Of a DNA stretch of 64,000 nt, positions 1 to 11,336 are shown piece by piece (the stretch's first letter is position 1; each line of letters starts with the position of its first letter). The DNA comes from Anodontia alba (lineage: Eukaryota; Mollusca; Bivalvia; Lucinida; Lucinidae). The DNA lies in assembly GCA_964016985.1 (NCBI GenBank), contig OZ024828.1, forward strand, positions 27,658,581 to 27,722,580. Reading direction: 5' to 3'. The notes under the pieces are model-generated. The model saw nothing but the letters and a program-made list of their open reading frames with translations. It searched no databases and was not told where the DNA came from. A program made the translations under genes and the position numbers.

Positions 1-305
1 GGAGGGGGCGGGTTTGGGGGTGGAGGCTTAGGCGGTGGTCCCGGTGTTAGTCTTACTCTTTGTTGCTTTGTGGTTTCTTCTGCGGGGCGATTTGTTTTAT
101 GTAATGCGTTGTGTTATTTTGTTCTTGTGTTTTTCAGTCCTTTTAGGATTGCGATTACCTCGCTTGGGGAAGAGAGAGCTAATCTTGGTACTTTTCGTAC
201 GTTTGTTCGATTTGCGCGTGTTTGGTTTTATCTGTTTTCTTTTATTCTTGGTATCTGGGAAGGGCTGCGGTTTGTGATTGTGGCATTCCCTGGACTTTTC
301 TCTTT
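1..305 (+). repeat. Dispersed repeat Q, copy 1
   Basis: One of four copies of a segment of about 300 bp; the others are at 42215-42560 (minus), 44610-44915 and 45360-45668. All start near CGGTGGTCCCGGTGTTAG and end near GTGGCAYTCCCTGGAC. The plus strand has an open frame giving a leucine- and phenylalanine-rich peptide of about 80 residues that reads as membrane-like. The minus strand gives a lysine-rich peptide. The ends are not inverted repeats. It could be the internal part of a larger retroelement; the family is not identified. Confidence 0.75.
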
Positions 306-519
306 CCCTTTTTTAAGCCAGTTTTATTCACGCGAAACCTTGACCTTTATGCTGGTGGAGTTCCAAATTATAGATTCGGTCCGCATCACAGTGAAACACA
401 TATTATCAAAAACACTGTTTTGAAAAAAAGCAAAGTGTTCAATGGCATACTGAAGCCAGAACACAAGAAAACCACAAACAACACCACGATGTACCCGAAC
501 ACAGACATTGATAGTCAGG

Positions 520-1606
520 TATTGTGGAGGGAGCCGTCGTTTATTCTGAGAATTGATTCATCGTCGTGCAATTAAACAGTGAAGTAAAGCTATCAACCAT
601 ATAATTGTATTAATAACCATGCATGCACTTTGCCGCATCTTTTTGTAGCGACTATTTTTTTTAATTTTGTTGAAAAACAGTTTTACCGACAATCTCTCTG
701 AATCTGTAGTCAAAATCGCAATAAAATTCAGGTTTGGACAGACCTTCTCACAGAAGTGTTTTCAACCCAGCGTAATAATTGGAGAATAAGTCAGAATTTA
801 GAAAATGTTTTACGTAGTTTATGATAACTAAATAGCTTGACTAACTTGACTAACTAAGTGACTAATAAACTTATCGTAACTTGATAAGATGCTCTCGCAA
901 ACACGAATTAACTGAGAAATATGTACACCATACGATGTAGCACGAGGGACATCGGCATCCAAAAATGGGAAATTTACAATGTCAAAGTCGTCCAGGGTGT
1001 CATAAATTTTAGTAGTGATTACATTATTAGTTATTGATAAATTTCAATACAGAAACACTGCTTCAGTGTCAGAGGTATAAGTTTTATTTAACTGTAGTTC
1101 GTTTGGATAAATTTCATCAACCATTTGTTAAAAAATATTCATTATCAATATTTAATAAGCCAAATATCGAGACATTAAGTTGAATGCTTCAATAATATTT
1201 GCCTGATTTTGGTGAGAAAAGGACAGCATAAAGTCTCTTTCGTAACGAAACAGAAACAAGTCTGCTATAATTGTGGTGATGGGATGGAGGGGATTGAGAA
1301 TGGGATCGGGAGAGGGTGTGCAAAATTTGTAGCCTTAGGTATACCAACAATAATTTAGTACCAAACCGAATAAAGATATTATCAAGAAGAAATTAAAGCG
1401 CCTCATAAACTGTCTGACAAGACCACAAAATATAATGTTTATGGTCCTCAAAGGGGCGAAAAGCATCGTAAAGAGAATTTTCTTTTAAGAAGGTTCTTTC
1501 AATAAAATCAAGAAGTTTATCTTCACTCAGCTTATGCGGCAGTGTTGTATAAAGCGTTGAAAAGTCATATGTAGACAAACTAGACGCAAGGAATTATCTA
1601 GATTCA
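520..1606 (-). pseudogene. Broken reverse transcriptase of a retroelement (Penelope-like candidate)
   Basis: Read on the minus strand, several conserved blocks follow one another in the order of a reverse-transcriptase ORF that is very common in bivalve gene predictions. Block 1 is STYDFSTLYTTLPHK (about 1535-1578), the first acidic palm motif. Next come LWSCQTVYEAL and LLDNIFIRFGTKL (about 1345-1430), IADLFLFRYERDFM (about 1227-1270), then RYL at about 1170, VNFPFLDADVP with SYGVHISQLIR (about 900-1000), GLKTLL (about 745-760) and MRQSACMV (about 620-645). The frame changes many times and in-frame stops occur. A deletion at about 1160 removes the two catalytic aspartates of the YxDD box, since RYL is followed almost at once by LLNIDN. 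This copy cannot make an active enzyme. The 5' side ends abruptly against a 61-bp tandem repeat. The class (Penelope-like or another non-LTR group) is inferred from memory of the protein family; RT identity is much safer than class. Confidence 0.8.
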
Positions 1607-1610
1607 AGGC

Positions 1611-1885
1611 CACGTCTCCGATTTTTATTCCTTCATGTGTTCTATTGCTGCATATACAGAGACAATAAAATCGAGTCTCCGATTTTCATTTCTTCATGTG
1701 TTCTATTGCAGGATATGCAGAGACAACAAAACCGAGTCTCCGATTTTCATTCCTTCATGTGTTCTATTGCAGGATATGCAGAGACAATAAAACCGAGTCT
1801 CCGATTTTCATTCCTTCATGTTTTCTGTTGCTGCATATGCAAATACAATAAAACCAAGTATCCGATTTTCATTCTTTTACGAGAT
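1611..1885. repeat. 61-bp tandem repeat, about 4.5 units
   Basis: GATTTTCATTCCTTCATG recurs at 61-base spacing (1621, 1682, 1743, 1804, 1865), with each unit also carrying CAGAGACAATAAAACCGAGT. The first and last units are the most diverged. It abuts the 5' edge of the broken reverse transcriptase. Confidence 0.9.
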
Positions 1886-1889
1886 AGGT

Positions 1890-3396
1890 GTTCTTTGTTT
1901 CCAAAGGCAACATTATAGATCTGTATAGAAAATTTATAAATCATGTTTATTCTGTTACACCTTATATGGCTTCTATCGAATATAGCTACTTGGTCAGCTT
2001 TCTAAGAATATAGTTACTCTGTTTGAGTAGTTGAACGTATTCATAGAAAACATACATTGCTACGACTATATGCACTGCTGCATAAATTATGACTTGATGG
2101 TTTTAGTGCCCCATCGGCTGAGACCGGAGGGGACAATAGGTTAAGCCTCTGTCCGTTAAAAGTTTATTTCTTAGTTGTGAACCGAAATGGGGCATGTGTT
2201 GTAGGCAATATTCCAGCCACTTGTTCCTATTGTTGTATGTTTGTTTGTCATGTCGTATGATCGTTTGTCAATTTGTCTGCTTTAGTCTGCCCCTGTCATA
2301 TTTTTTTGTCTTTCTGTCCGTCTGTCCGGTAAATCTTGATCCTGTGAAAAAAAATCTCCAAACCAAACTTATGAAACTGTAAGTGAACACAGGACAATAA
2401 GAAGATTAAAGCAGTAAGAGTACCGGTACGATCGGTTGAAAGATATAGTATGTTCTAGAACAGAAAAAAAAAATACAGCAACAAAAAAACCTGTTCACTG
2501 AGGTGGGTTATGACATGTGAGGATATAACCAAAAACTATAGAAGAAAGTGGCAATTACAGTTACTTGGTGTATATCTTCCGAAGGAGGACAATATATATA
2601 ATGCTAATACACTATTAAAACATGTTCACATGGAGGGTGATGATGATAATGAAAATAACAATAATAGTTACAACTAAGTAACCGATTACTTAGGGAGATA
2701 TCTGCAACGGTATCTTGAGACATTGATAGCAACATGTCCATAATTAGCTCTCCTGATAAGGAAATATAGTCGCATAAAGGCGCTTACTTGATTGCTGTCT
2801 CTTCTGTCAGCATGACTGAGCAGTTTGTTTGCTTCTCCTTTGGTAGAGCGATATGTAGGTGCTTCAAAAATTAAGACTTTGTTTTGTTTTCTTTTCATTT
2901 CAGGAAAATATGTGAACCTAACCACACCCATAAGAAGTGGGCCTACATGAGCCTACATTGGTCATAACTGGCAAGATAGCAAAGACATGAGGCAGTCACA
3001 GACATAAGTAAACAGGATCAGTTGAAAGGTAAGACATGATGGCAGAAGCAGAAGAAAGTGTGCATTAATTGCGACGCTGTCATCATTTTTTTCATAAGAG
3101 CTCCTTGTATAGAAGGTAATCGGAAAATCATTGTGGTACGAGGCCATTTCAATGCATGCCCATGTATGCATATGTAGATCATCGCACGTTGCTTATAAGA
3201 AATGACTGGACCCGCCGAAGGAAAATTAAATATAATTGTATTCAGATGTAAGATTAGGTTATTACTCGGGCATTTTCCGCCCTGAAATTGGGTAGTAAAT
3301 GCTGGTTCCCTACATGTGATGATTTTATATATAACGGATGGGCACTAGTTTGCAAAATTTGCACTTCTGTGGCGGACAGTGAAATGCCTTCCCATA
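1890..3396. other. No gene or clear repeat seen
   Basis: A+T-rich single-copy-looking DNA. The segment TGTTCTTTGTTTCCAAAGGCAA at 1888-1910 recurs near 46680 and 46960. A short open stretch on the minus strand at 2788-2885 ends at a GTAAGC, but no acceptor supports it. Confidence 0.4.
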
Positions 3397-3560
3397 TTTA
3401 ACTGAGATCATTTGCGTTAGATAACATCTTTGCAGTTTTGTTTTCCAAAAAGGTACGTTTACAGACACTTTTAGTTCTAATGTATGTTTTAAAGCCAATA
3501 TGACAAGGGAATCTATATCTAGGTCCTTTAGAGATGATAGATAGAATTGTACTATCGGAA
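3397..3560 (-). pseudogene. Second fragment of the same retroelement ORF, N-terminal part
   Basis: The minus strand encodes STILSIISKGPRYRFPCHI followed by a basic stretch. I recognise TILSxISKGPRYRFP as the N-terminal region of the same bivalve reverse-transcriptase family as 520-1606. It lies upstream of that fragment in the same orientation, separated by about 1.8 kb, so the two may be remains of one insertion split by later DNA, or two separate relics. No start codon context is credible. A similarity search of the translated piece against the full-length family would decide. Confidence 0.5.
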
Positions 3561-4429
3561 ATAATTTTAATAATTTTCAAATTCCCGGTAATAACGTGAC
3601 CAGGTGCAGCATAACAGAATTTAGATTCATTGCATTCTCAGGAATCGGGAGTGTTAGCTTCAAATTGAGATCAGAAAACAATTTGCGGTCACACCATAAC
3701 ATAATAAAATAACTGAGAAATGTCTACGTTAAGTCCAAGAATAATCAAAAAGGCTTTCTAACACACCTGCTAGTGTTGTTCCTTATGTGTCTTTACATTT
3801 CTAGCCGTGCTTTATCTAAGGTATTTGCGCATAGGAATTTCATCACGTTTCAACGGGAAACCAATCATATTACTGTTGAGAGTTGCGGCCCTGATAACTA
3901 TGGAGGCTATCTTACAATATTAGCCGAAAAATTCATACACATAATTGATTATATTAGTAAGATAGAAAATGATCTATGAACATTGCAGTTCTTTGAGTTT
4001 TTTTTTACCAGATGAATTCCTTTGCAGGTTAAACCATTCAAACACTTTCATTTTACTTCTGTATTGTTGTACGTTCGAAAACAAAAGTAAGTCAGTTAAC
4101 ATTATTATTTTGCTGTTTTATATATTTCCTCCTTACGTCCATCGCGGTACTCCATTTTCATGCATTTTGCAATTCTTTGATGAACACAGGATACAAGTTT
4201 TTATATTTTACATCGTTTTTATATTTTATATCGTCAGCTAATTCGCATGAGTAATCTGCTATCTTGAATATTGTTCATCGAACCTTGTATCTGCGTAACC
4301 GTGTGACGAAATGCTTAAGAGGACTAGACAACGACCAAGGGAAAGTCAGGTAATAATAATAATGAAAATAAATAATAGAAAATCTCATTTATGAAAAAAA
4401 AATATACTCTAAATGAGGTGTGTTAGAAA

Positions 4430-4583
4430 AGAAATAAATTATACCGAACCGTGCTAAAATGCCCTAAATAAAGCACAGTTGAGTTTGGGTTGTAGCCATT
4501 TGAGCACTCGCTCGCTACGTTCGCTCGTGCTCAACTGTGCTTTATCTGGGGCATTTGAGTGCGGTTCGGAATAATTTATTTCT
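4430..4583. repeat. Palindromic element, about 155 bp
   Basis: The left arm (GAAATAAATTATACCGAACC, then CCCTAAATAAAGCACAGTTGAG) is mirrored by the right arm (CTCAACTGTGCTTTATCTGG, then GCGGTTCGGAATAATTTATTTC). The loop contains GAGCACTCGCTCGCTACG, which is itself a small hairpin. It would form one long snapback structure. The family is not identified. Confidence 0.85.
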
Positions 4584-4730
4584 TAATTTACATATTTTTA
4601 AATAAGATGTTATATTTGATTTACAATTTTCTCGACGTAGTATGGTAGATTTGATACATTCGAGTAAAAAGTTATTTATAGTGTCAACTGCACAGCAGTA
4701 ATATACTGGATTTGCCATTATGTTTTATTT

Positions 4731-4950
4731 CTTCGTTAGCTTAACGGGCAGGGGGTCAAAATATTAACTGTTCTAGTGAGTACAGTACTAAATTAACAGG
4801 TATTTTTGCTGATAAATGTGAGTAGCTTTACAAATGCAAAAGCTACTCGTATTTTTTCAGCAAAAATATTAGCATATATGCCATATTTAATGATAAAAGT
4901 TTTATCGATACGTTAACTAACGACATCGCTAGTTTTGAACATCTGGGTCC
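4731..4950 (-). mobile_element. TIR element family B, copy 1 (worn)
   Basis: Shares the internal hairpin GTGAGTAGCTTTxxCAAATGCAAAAGCTACTC and the inner TIR TTAACTAACGACATCG with the other B copies. The left outer end GGGCCC has decayed; the right end reads ATCTGGGTCCAG. Confidence 0.8.
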
Positions 4951-5361
4951 AGAGCTATACCCCATCAAACACACGAAATCGCAACAAAGTCGATTCGAAT
5001 TCGCCGTCATGACATCACGAAGACGTCGAAACGACGTTGTGACTGCCGATTTAAAGTACGAAGTAGGCATGTTAGATTTTCATTTTGTTTATGTTTGGAA
5101 GATTGTAATATTCTGAAATTATATTTTTCTTGTAGGAGCTGATTCCAGTGACTTGAATGGTTGAAGGCAGGAAAGATTTATAATACCTCTTTAAAGATGC
5201 ACGTATAACTTCATGTTAGTGGCCTTTTGAAGACAATAGTTTTATTAGTCCAACAGTATTGAGGAATTAGTATTGATAAACAGTTAGACATTACAAATGT
5301 AATTCATTTTGCATTTTGTAGGACAAAACTGAGCTTGGGCACAGTATTTCCTACACGTTTG

Positions 5362-5572
5362 TATGTACGTCCAGCGAAGAGTCAGATCCGCCTGCATATC
5401 CGCGCAGACTGATCAGAGTCTTCCTTGTCTGTCTGAAGACGTTTGGGTCCTTGGCTACCTACAGAGTGCCCTGTGAAGACTCTGATCAGAATGCGCGAAT
5501 GTGCAGGCTGATCAGTCCTCGCTGGGCACACATGCAATCTTGCAAGACATGCTGTGCCCCGGCTCAATTATT
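5362..5572. repeat. Double-hairpin repeat family D, copy 1
   Basis: Two imperfect hairpins built from CAGCGAAGAxTCAGATC and its complement CTGATCAGAGTCTTC, separated by a spacer with TTGGCTACC. The same layout occurs at 8617, 16313, 26858, 29176, 31447, 32034, 49785 and 50660. The right edge reads GCTGTGCCCCGGCTCAA. Confidence 0.85.
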
Positions 5573-5776
5573 TGTGTGTTTTCTTTCTAAAGGTAAGTGT
5601 TTTCCAGAAGATTATCAATACAGACAAGATTAGTAGCCCCAGTTACAATGCGCGCATATTCTTTTTGCATTTTTCCGATTCGCTTACTTTGTGCTGTGTG
5701 CAGTTTTCGCGCACATCATCTATCAGTGTTCCAATAAAAGATAAATGAGCCAGCCCATGAGAAACAGATCAGTATT

Positions 5777-5865
5777 ACATAAATGTTTGCCTGAAATTTA
5801 CTCAAGGCTCCTTCTACGCAGGCGCGTAGAAGGAGCCCTGAGTAAACTTCAGGCAAACATTTATG
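5777..5865. repeat. Near-perfect palindrome, about 90 bp
   Basis: CATAAATGTTTGCCTGAA through CTCCTTCTACGC is mirrored by GCGTAGAAGGAG through TTCAGGCAAACATTTATG, with almost no loop. This is an isolated palindrome with no obvious longer TIR around it. Confidence 0.9.
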
Positions 5866-6086
5866 TCTTTGGCTCCATCACGGGGCTCCCTATATATACA
5901 GCAACCACTTTTACGCCTTCCCATGGATGGCTGTTGCAGAGAGGTTGCTCTGTAATCTTTTAGACTGTTCATAACAAGACAAATCATTACAAAGAATAGG
6001 AACCTGGTCGTTATGAGAAATAACTTTAGGAATGGATGTCTGATCTATAGACGCAAGAGGATAATGTCTAGACATTTTTTTCTTGG

Positions 6087-6091
<5 letters not shown>

Positions 6092-6142
<51 letters not shown>
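6092..6142. repeat. (GA)n microsatellite
   Basis: About 25 uninterrupted GA units. Confidence 0.98.
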
Positions 6143-6144
<2 letters not shown>

Positions 6145-7019
6145 TTTTCAGCGGATTGAAAGAACTAAACCATTTCTTGACCCATAATGACAAATTTAGA
6201 AGGCATGTGTCAAGGTATTTGCTGTTTCAGGAAAATTATCTTCTATAAATATAGACTAGCGTTGTATTAAAGAACTGCTACGAATTATGTATAGGGTGCC
6301 ATACATGGACAATTACAAATGCTCTGTTTCCTACATTGAAACAGTATGTCCTTTGGGCGCTGTTTTTTTTTCATATTTAGTTCGTATTATTATTAATTCC
6401 TTAACCCATCAAGCGTTAACCAGATTTATAGCTGACAACGTTCTGAAATTAAAATCGAAAATGAGACATTTCATGAGAATTGTCGTCTGCTGTAATTGTG
6501 ATTAGAGGTTAATAGTTAAAACGTGAAATAATACAGATCTGCTAAATATAATTTTCGCATTTTTTAAATGATAAAGACACTGTACTCCATTGAAAAAGCC
6601 TTTTTTAGCTTTATCATGAAAAGGTGATTCGTGCTTTCCAGTTTCTTCTTTGATCTCTGAAGGCACATGAGATTACAACTTCCTGTTGTTAAAGTTCTGA
6701 TTGCCAATAACAGTCATGATGCTGCAGTATCGCGAGTATTTCCGATGTTTTCTTTCTTCAACCTGCGACTATACATGTTTCACTACATCAACACATTCAT
6801 ATTGCAGCCACAAGTCTTTACGCATGTTGTTCTCTAGAAAATATCACGAACCACATAAAGTCCGTCCGCAGAAATATCTGAAACAAACTGTAACTTTGGA
6901 CAAAAAGTGTACAAACTCCGACGAAGTCACTTTCAATAATTATCTTCACACCAAGCTAGGCTAAGGCCAGTCATCAAAGAACTCTTAAAATGGACGTAGA
7001 ATTATACAGTGTTAAATAT
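6143..7019. other. No gene or repeat recognised
   Basis: A+T-rich sequence. An open frame at 6701-6964 on the plus strand gives an 87-residue peptide without a recognisable domain or splice signals, and I do not call it a gene. A short T-rich/A-rich snapback lies at 6585-6630. Confidence 0.4.
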
Positions 7020-7299
7020 CATTACGAAAACATACCTATATAATATTGACCCCCTTCAACCCCACTTTTATATAGTAAAACTGGGGTTTACAGGGGTATA
7101 CATTATTTTTCTTATTTTTGCTCAAAAACATAGATAGTGGGTACTCGTTAGAACCGCCTCGCCGAGGCGGTTCTAACGAGTACCCACAATCGATGTTTTG
7201 AGCAGACATACGAAAAATATCGGGGCTTTTATCTGAAATTTGTTTGAGCTTTTGGTGGTGAAATCTTCTATATATTTGAATAGGCATGTTTTCGTAATG
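7020..7299 (+). mobile_element. TIR element family A, copy 1
   Basis: Full-length copy of about 280 bp. The left end CATTACGAAAACATACCTAT is matched by ATAGGCATGTTTTCGTAATG on the right. Inside lie ACTGGGGTTTACAGGGGTAT, the central stem TTGTGGGTACTCGTTAGAA (7160s) and an A/T-rich right third. It has no coding capacity and so is a non-autonomous (MITE-like) element. The transposase source is unknown. Confidence 0.9.
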
Positions 7300-8036
7300 T
7301 CATCAAGTTTGACAAGCACATGTTCCAATTTTGGGTCTGCTGTATTTTAGCTTATCTATTTATCTTATCCTTATGCATAACATCACATGCATATATACAT
7401 CTAACATAAAACACACTAAACCATTCCATATAGAAGTATAAGAGACAATCACAGCACAGCTTTATCGCATACAAAATCAACAGAATGTACATGCAAATTA
7501 TACAAGAATATCCTGTATGAAAACGCATATATACTAACTGCCAATTGAATACAAGGAAGTAAATATATAAAAAAATGAATTTAGATACACCCAACCCACA
7601 CGCAAGTAGACCAAGAGACCGACCCTGTAAGCAATCACATACTCAACGAGGGACTGGTACCAGAGCGTCGCTTACATCTTCGTGTACCAGACCCGTATCT
7701 CGAGGGTGTATGATTTTGACAAATTAGATATACAAATTTGGACATTTGTTAAGACTGCAAAGAAATTTACACAATCTGGTGTTTTAAACGGATGCCTGAA
7801 TGGTAGTTACTTGACGGAAAGTTGGGATGTTTTACAGTTGTTGAAGTATTACTTGAATAACAATTCAAATCCAGATGAAACGAACCTCATTAAAGTGTAC
7901 GCTTTTGTGTTATTGGGTGTAAGCTGGTCGTATATTTTACGATATACGAATTTGGTGACAAATTATTAATCATTATCATACGGTGACGATGTTTTATATT
8001 GCGATTGGCAAATTAAAAGTGGTAAATATTTTCCGT

Positions 8037-8079
8037 CTCAGTTACGGACATACCTCAGTTACGGACATACCTCAGTTAC
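8037..8079. repeat. 17-bp tandem repeat, 2.5 units
   Basis: CTCAGTTACGGACATAC occurs twice and is followed by CTCAGTTAC. Confidence 0.9.
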
Positions 8080-8460
8080 TTTCCATGAAAGTTGGTACTA
8101 ATTGTCTCATTTGCTTCATATTAGCGTTTGCGTCTCCTTTTTCTACCCTTGAATAATGAAGGGTTTATTCCTGTGCTCAGTTATTATTTCAGAGTATTAT
8201 TTCAGAGAGATATAGTAGATGGTTTCCCTTTGCGGAAATGATCAGAAGATTGGTATGCAGAAAAGCACAGGAAATGCAAAAATTGTCTTCTTGTAAAAAA
8301 TGGCCAAAAACCATCCAAGCGTATCGAGTGCCCTTAATCCCTGTGATCCCTTACATTTATAGTCGCCATTTTAGAGCGTTTACGGTAAATATCGTTGATT
8401 GTTCCCTTTGTCATATGGCTAGTTCCTTTTGCTACATCTACAAAGAATTGTCATAAAAGA

Positions 8461-8615
8461 CGGATTATGTGTCAATCTATTTTTAAGTGCAATGCCAAGA
8501 GGTGTAACTCTTGTAAACGTTTATCATATAGCTTTATTATCAAACCTTCTGTAACTGGTAAACAGAGTTCTGTTATCAATACGTCTGAGATGGGCTGAAA
8601 TTCCACTGATGTTAT
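8461..8615 (+). pseudogene. Retroelement ORF fragment with cysteine motif (Penelope-like candidate)
   Basis: The plus-strand frame reads FKCNAKRCNSCKRLSYSF, then VTGK, then SEMG, a stop, and NSTDVI. This matches in layout the C-x-x-RC-x-(S/T)C ... C-(N/T)S-x-(D/N)VIY-x-I-x-C stretch that precedes the GIY-YIG endonuclease in Penelope-like elements. The stop (TGA) falls where a cysteine (TGC) is expected, which supports decay of a once-functional ORF. The frame ends where a family D repeat begins. The D copy may therefore have truncated it. Similarity is by pattern only. Confidence 0.45.
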
Positions 8616-8616
8616 T

Positions 8617-8770
8617 TGAGCCAGCGCATGACAAAACCTACAATACGACTTATGCGACCAGCGAAGACTCGGATCAGCCTGCGCATCCGCGCAGATCAGA
8701 GTCATCGCTGATCGCATTTGCCTTCAAGAGTCTCAAGGCTATCCAAAGAGAGATAAACGAGAACCTTTTT
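8617..8770. repeat. Double-hairpin repeat family D, copy 2 (partial)
   Basis: Contains CCAGCGAAGACTCGGATCAG, CCTGCGCATCCGCGCAGATC and AGAGTCATCGCTG, so the first hairpin is present. The second hairpin is missing or replaced. Confidence 0.75.
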
Positions 8771-9234
8771 CATACTGAGTGGATGTAGGGACTGATCTGA
8801 ATCTCTGCTGGTTACATTGGTATTATTATAAGTTTTGTCGTGCCCTGGCCCATTTATGGTTTTGGCTTGAAGTGTAAGAAACCACCTCCGGTACTGACCT
8901 TTTTTAAGGCAGTGGTTCTGATGTTGTTTTTTTTTTAAGTATGGTATTGTGGCTACTCGCTGTGTGGCTTTCGTGTTTTATCCTGTTTATTGTGTTAAAG
9001 TTGTGTTTAGTGGATCCTGTCTAGCGTTGTGATCATTTTATTTGGGAAGATGGAGCTGGTACCCCTTCTTTTCTTTAGTTGTATATTGTCTAATTTGTTG
9101 TTGTTTCCTCGTGGTGTCACTATTGGACCATGTTCTGTAATTATGTCATCATAGACATCTTCTATACTATTTTTGTCGTTATGTGTCGTATTGCGTCAGT
9201 TTCGACACGATTCATTCGCTTATTTGAATATATT

Positions 9235-9340
9235 CCAGTAAGCATTCTACATAAATCCATAGCGGGCCGTTATCGGCCCGTCAGGGTAGCTGACGGGCCG
9301 ATAATGGCCAGCTGTAGATTTATAAAGAATGCTAGCTGGG
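9235..9340. mobile_element. Palindromic element family C, copy 1
   Basis: Ends CCAGTAAGCATTCTAC and GAATGCTAGCTGG are inverted. The core GCGGGCCGTTATCGGCCCG pairs with CGGGCCGATAATGGCC around GTCAGGGTAGCTGAC. Almost the whole element is one hairpin. Other copies are at 27885, 30829, 47026 and 54145. Confidence 0.9.
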
Positions 9341-9465
9341 TTGTAAGCGGATTTCTCATAGTTTGTACTAGGGGAAAACAGCCACAATAGATTATTTGAT
9401 TTAAAAAGCGTTCAGCATAAGGTCCGCCGTGCTGATATCAAACACAACGAAGTAATGCATGCGCA

Positions 9466-9768
9466 GCCGGCCTCGGTGGCTCAGTTGGATGCGCCGTCCG
9501 ACTGGAGACCAGGAGGTTGCGGGTTCAACCCCCGAGGTCGACAAAATTCTTTCGTGGAAATTGATCATGAAATATTTTCTACGGTCATTCTCTCTCTTTC
9601 GCTGATTCAAGAAGGGCAGTTGTCAGTTTCTGGCGAAAGAATGTGCACAATACTGGTTAACCGTTTAGAGGACTAAGCCTGCCCAGTAAACGTGTGGTTA
9701 GGTAAACTGACCGCGCTCGACATGATCCCATTTGGTTGACTGGGCCGTAAAACCTCAACACAAACAAA
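9466..9768 (+). mobile_element. tRNA-derived SINE, complete copy
   Basis: The 5' head resembles a tRNA (arginine-type by layout). CCTCGGTGGCTCAGTTGG carries the polymerase III box A, GGTTGCGGGTTCAACCCCC carries box B, and CCTCG near the start pairs with CGAGG after box B. A unique body follows (GAAGGGCAGTTGTCAG, GTGCACAATACTGGTTAACC) with a 3' tail ACCTCAACACAAACAAA. A target duplication of 12 bp, AATGCATGCGCA, flanks it exactly (9454-9465 and 9769-9780). SINEs are copied by LINE proteins in trans. The bivalve SINE RUDI is the first family to compare. Confidence 0.93.
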
Positions 9769-9993
9769 AATGCATGCGCAGGCTGGTATGACTCTACAAA
9801 TATGCCTGTATAACTATGTGAACGGGCATATGTGGGGAATAGAAGCACGAACCATATCGACTGCGTACATGTATTTTAGAAAAGTGGTACTGTTTGAGAA
9901 GTTCATGTAGCAAAATGTATACTTAACGGACGGACGACCTCATCCAACACAGCGAAACAGCAAATATTAGAATAAAAATGTCTCTATTACCAT

Positions 9994-10267
9994 CATTACG
10001 AAAACACACCTATTCAAATAAATAGAAAATTTCACTTCCAAAAAAAACTGAAAAATTTCAGATAAAACTGATATTTTTCATTATTCTGCCAAAAACATTT
10101 GTGGGTACACGTTAGAACCGCCTCGGCGGGGCGGTTTTTACGAGTACCACAATCTATGTTTTGGAGCAGAAATAAGAAAAATAATGTATACCCCTGTAAA
10201 CCCCAGTTTTACTATATAAAAGTGGAGTTTAAGGCGGTAAAAGTTATATATACATGTTTTTGTGATG
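9994..10267 (-). mobile_element. TIR element family A, copy 2
   Basis: Reverse orientation: starts CATTACGAAAACACACCTAT and ends with TACATGTTTTTGTGATG. The central stem is worn on the right arm (GGTTTTTACGAGTACCACAA). Confidence 0.88.
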
Positions 10268-11035
10268 GTTTGTCATAAGTTCAATTTTTTTAAAATTGAT
10301 CATAGTTACAACAGTGACCTATTTTACATTATCAGTCCACTAATATTTCGCCATATATATCTAACTCTATTACAATTAGAGATTGTAATTTATTACTGTC
10401 ATTTTCGTTGTCAAATAATGCTGTTTGGCATGCAAATTCGAAAACGATTTTCTGGAATTATGAAATTTTACACCAGAACTAATGTTCTGAATTATATAAA
10501 ATATGATACAAATCATAATGGATTTAGACAATAAAGTACTTGACGGAAACTGCAAGACCAGTCTTAAGTTGTTTCTTTTATATCAGGTGGTGGATTTTCA
10601 GTTGTGATTTAAACCATGGTTTGTTTTTTATGCATACATGGTACTACAACACAAATGCATTGAAATCTGTGTAAAGCAGGCACCTTGGAGAAAGCCTAAA
10701 TGCGGTTGCTTTAGACAAGTGATTGCTTCATACACGTAACTTTACACTTGATTTTCTTTTATGGAATCTGAAAAAAAAATGGCCTTTAAATACAGGCGAC
10801 TGCTTAAAATAGATAGCCTTTAAGACAAGCTTGTCTGTAAAACCCCAACACAAGACTTTTTTTTCAACTTCTGCTTAAAAATGAATTAGTGTTTATTCTC
10901 CTTCAAGATCAGTTTGGCAAAAGAAATTTTGAGTGGGACTCAACAAACCTTTCATTTTGCACTTTTTCGCCGCACGACAATTAAGTTATCGCATAAAGTT
11001 AAGTTTTGCTACAATTCATCCATATCATTAAAATA
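10268..11035. other. No gene recognised
   Basis: A+T-rich. Between about 10680 and 10860 phrases such as GCGGTTGCTTTAGACAAG and GGCGACTGCTTAAAATAGAT recur weakly and may be a worn tandem repeat. The open frame at 10262-10534 looks like chance in A+T-rich DNA. Confidence 0.35.
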
Positions 11036-11336
11036 AGAGCTGCCGCAGGACAGCGTAGCTCGCCTAAATCGCGCTTTGCCTAAAGAAACTTTAACCAAAA
11101 CTTTAACAATTTTTATTCTAAGTCCGTGGCCTTGACCTCAAGGTCACTCATGCGGATTGGAATGGTACAGAATAAGACTTCAGACCAGTATCTAACATCA
11201 AGGCAAGTATGAACTACTGCCATCCAGCGGTTCAAGAGATATAGCCTTTTAAAACTTTAATCAAACACTTTAACCAACGCCGACGCAGTGGTGACTGCTG
11301 TAGCTTTACCTGTACTTCCGAACAGGCGAGCTAAAA
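11036..11336. repeat. Dispersed repeat with GAGCTGCCGCAGGACAGC start
   Basis: Begins GAGCTGCCGCAGGACAGC and contains GGCCTTGACCTCAAGGTCAC, CCAGCGGTTCAAGAGATATAG and AACCAACGCCGACGC. It ends near ACAGGCGAGCTAAAACAG. I recall this type of repeat from bivalve genomes. It encodes nothing visible. Confidence 0.55.

Noticed and set aside
1611..1885. CRISPR array (regular 61-bp spacing)
   Set aside because: The entire unit repeats, with no unique spacers; it is an ordinary tandem repeat.
2788..2931. Minus-strand exon candidate ending at GTAAGC
   Set aside because: The upstream side is the complement of a T-rich tract rather than an acceptor; on the plus strand the same bases mimic an acceptor (TTTTCATTTCAG), so the signals contradict each other.
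7682..7969. 95-codon plus-strand frame
   Set aside because: No recognisable family, no start or splice context; the A+T-rich composition allows chance.
9466..9545. tRNA gene (arginine-like)
   Set aside because: The head continues into a SINE body with a shared tail and target duplications, and two more copies exist.
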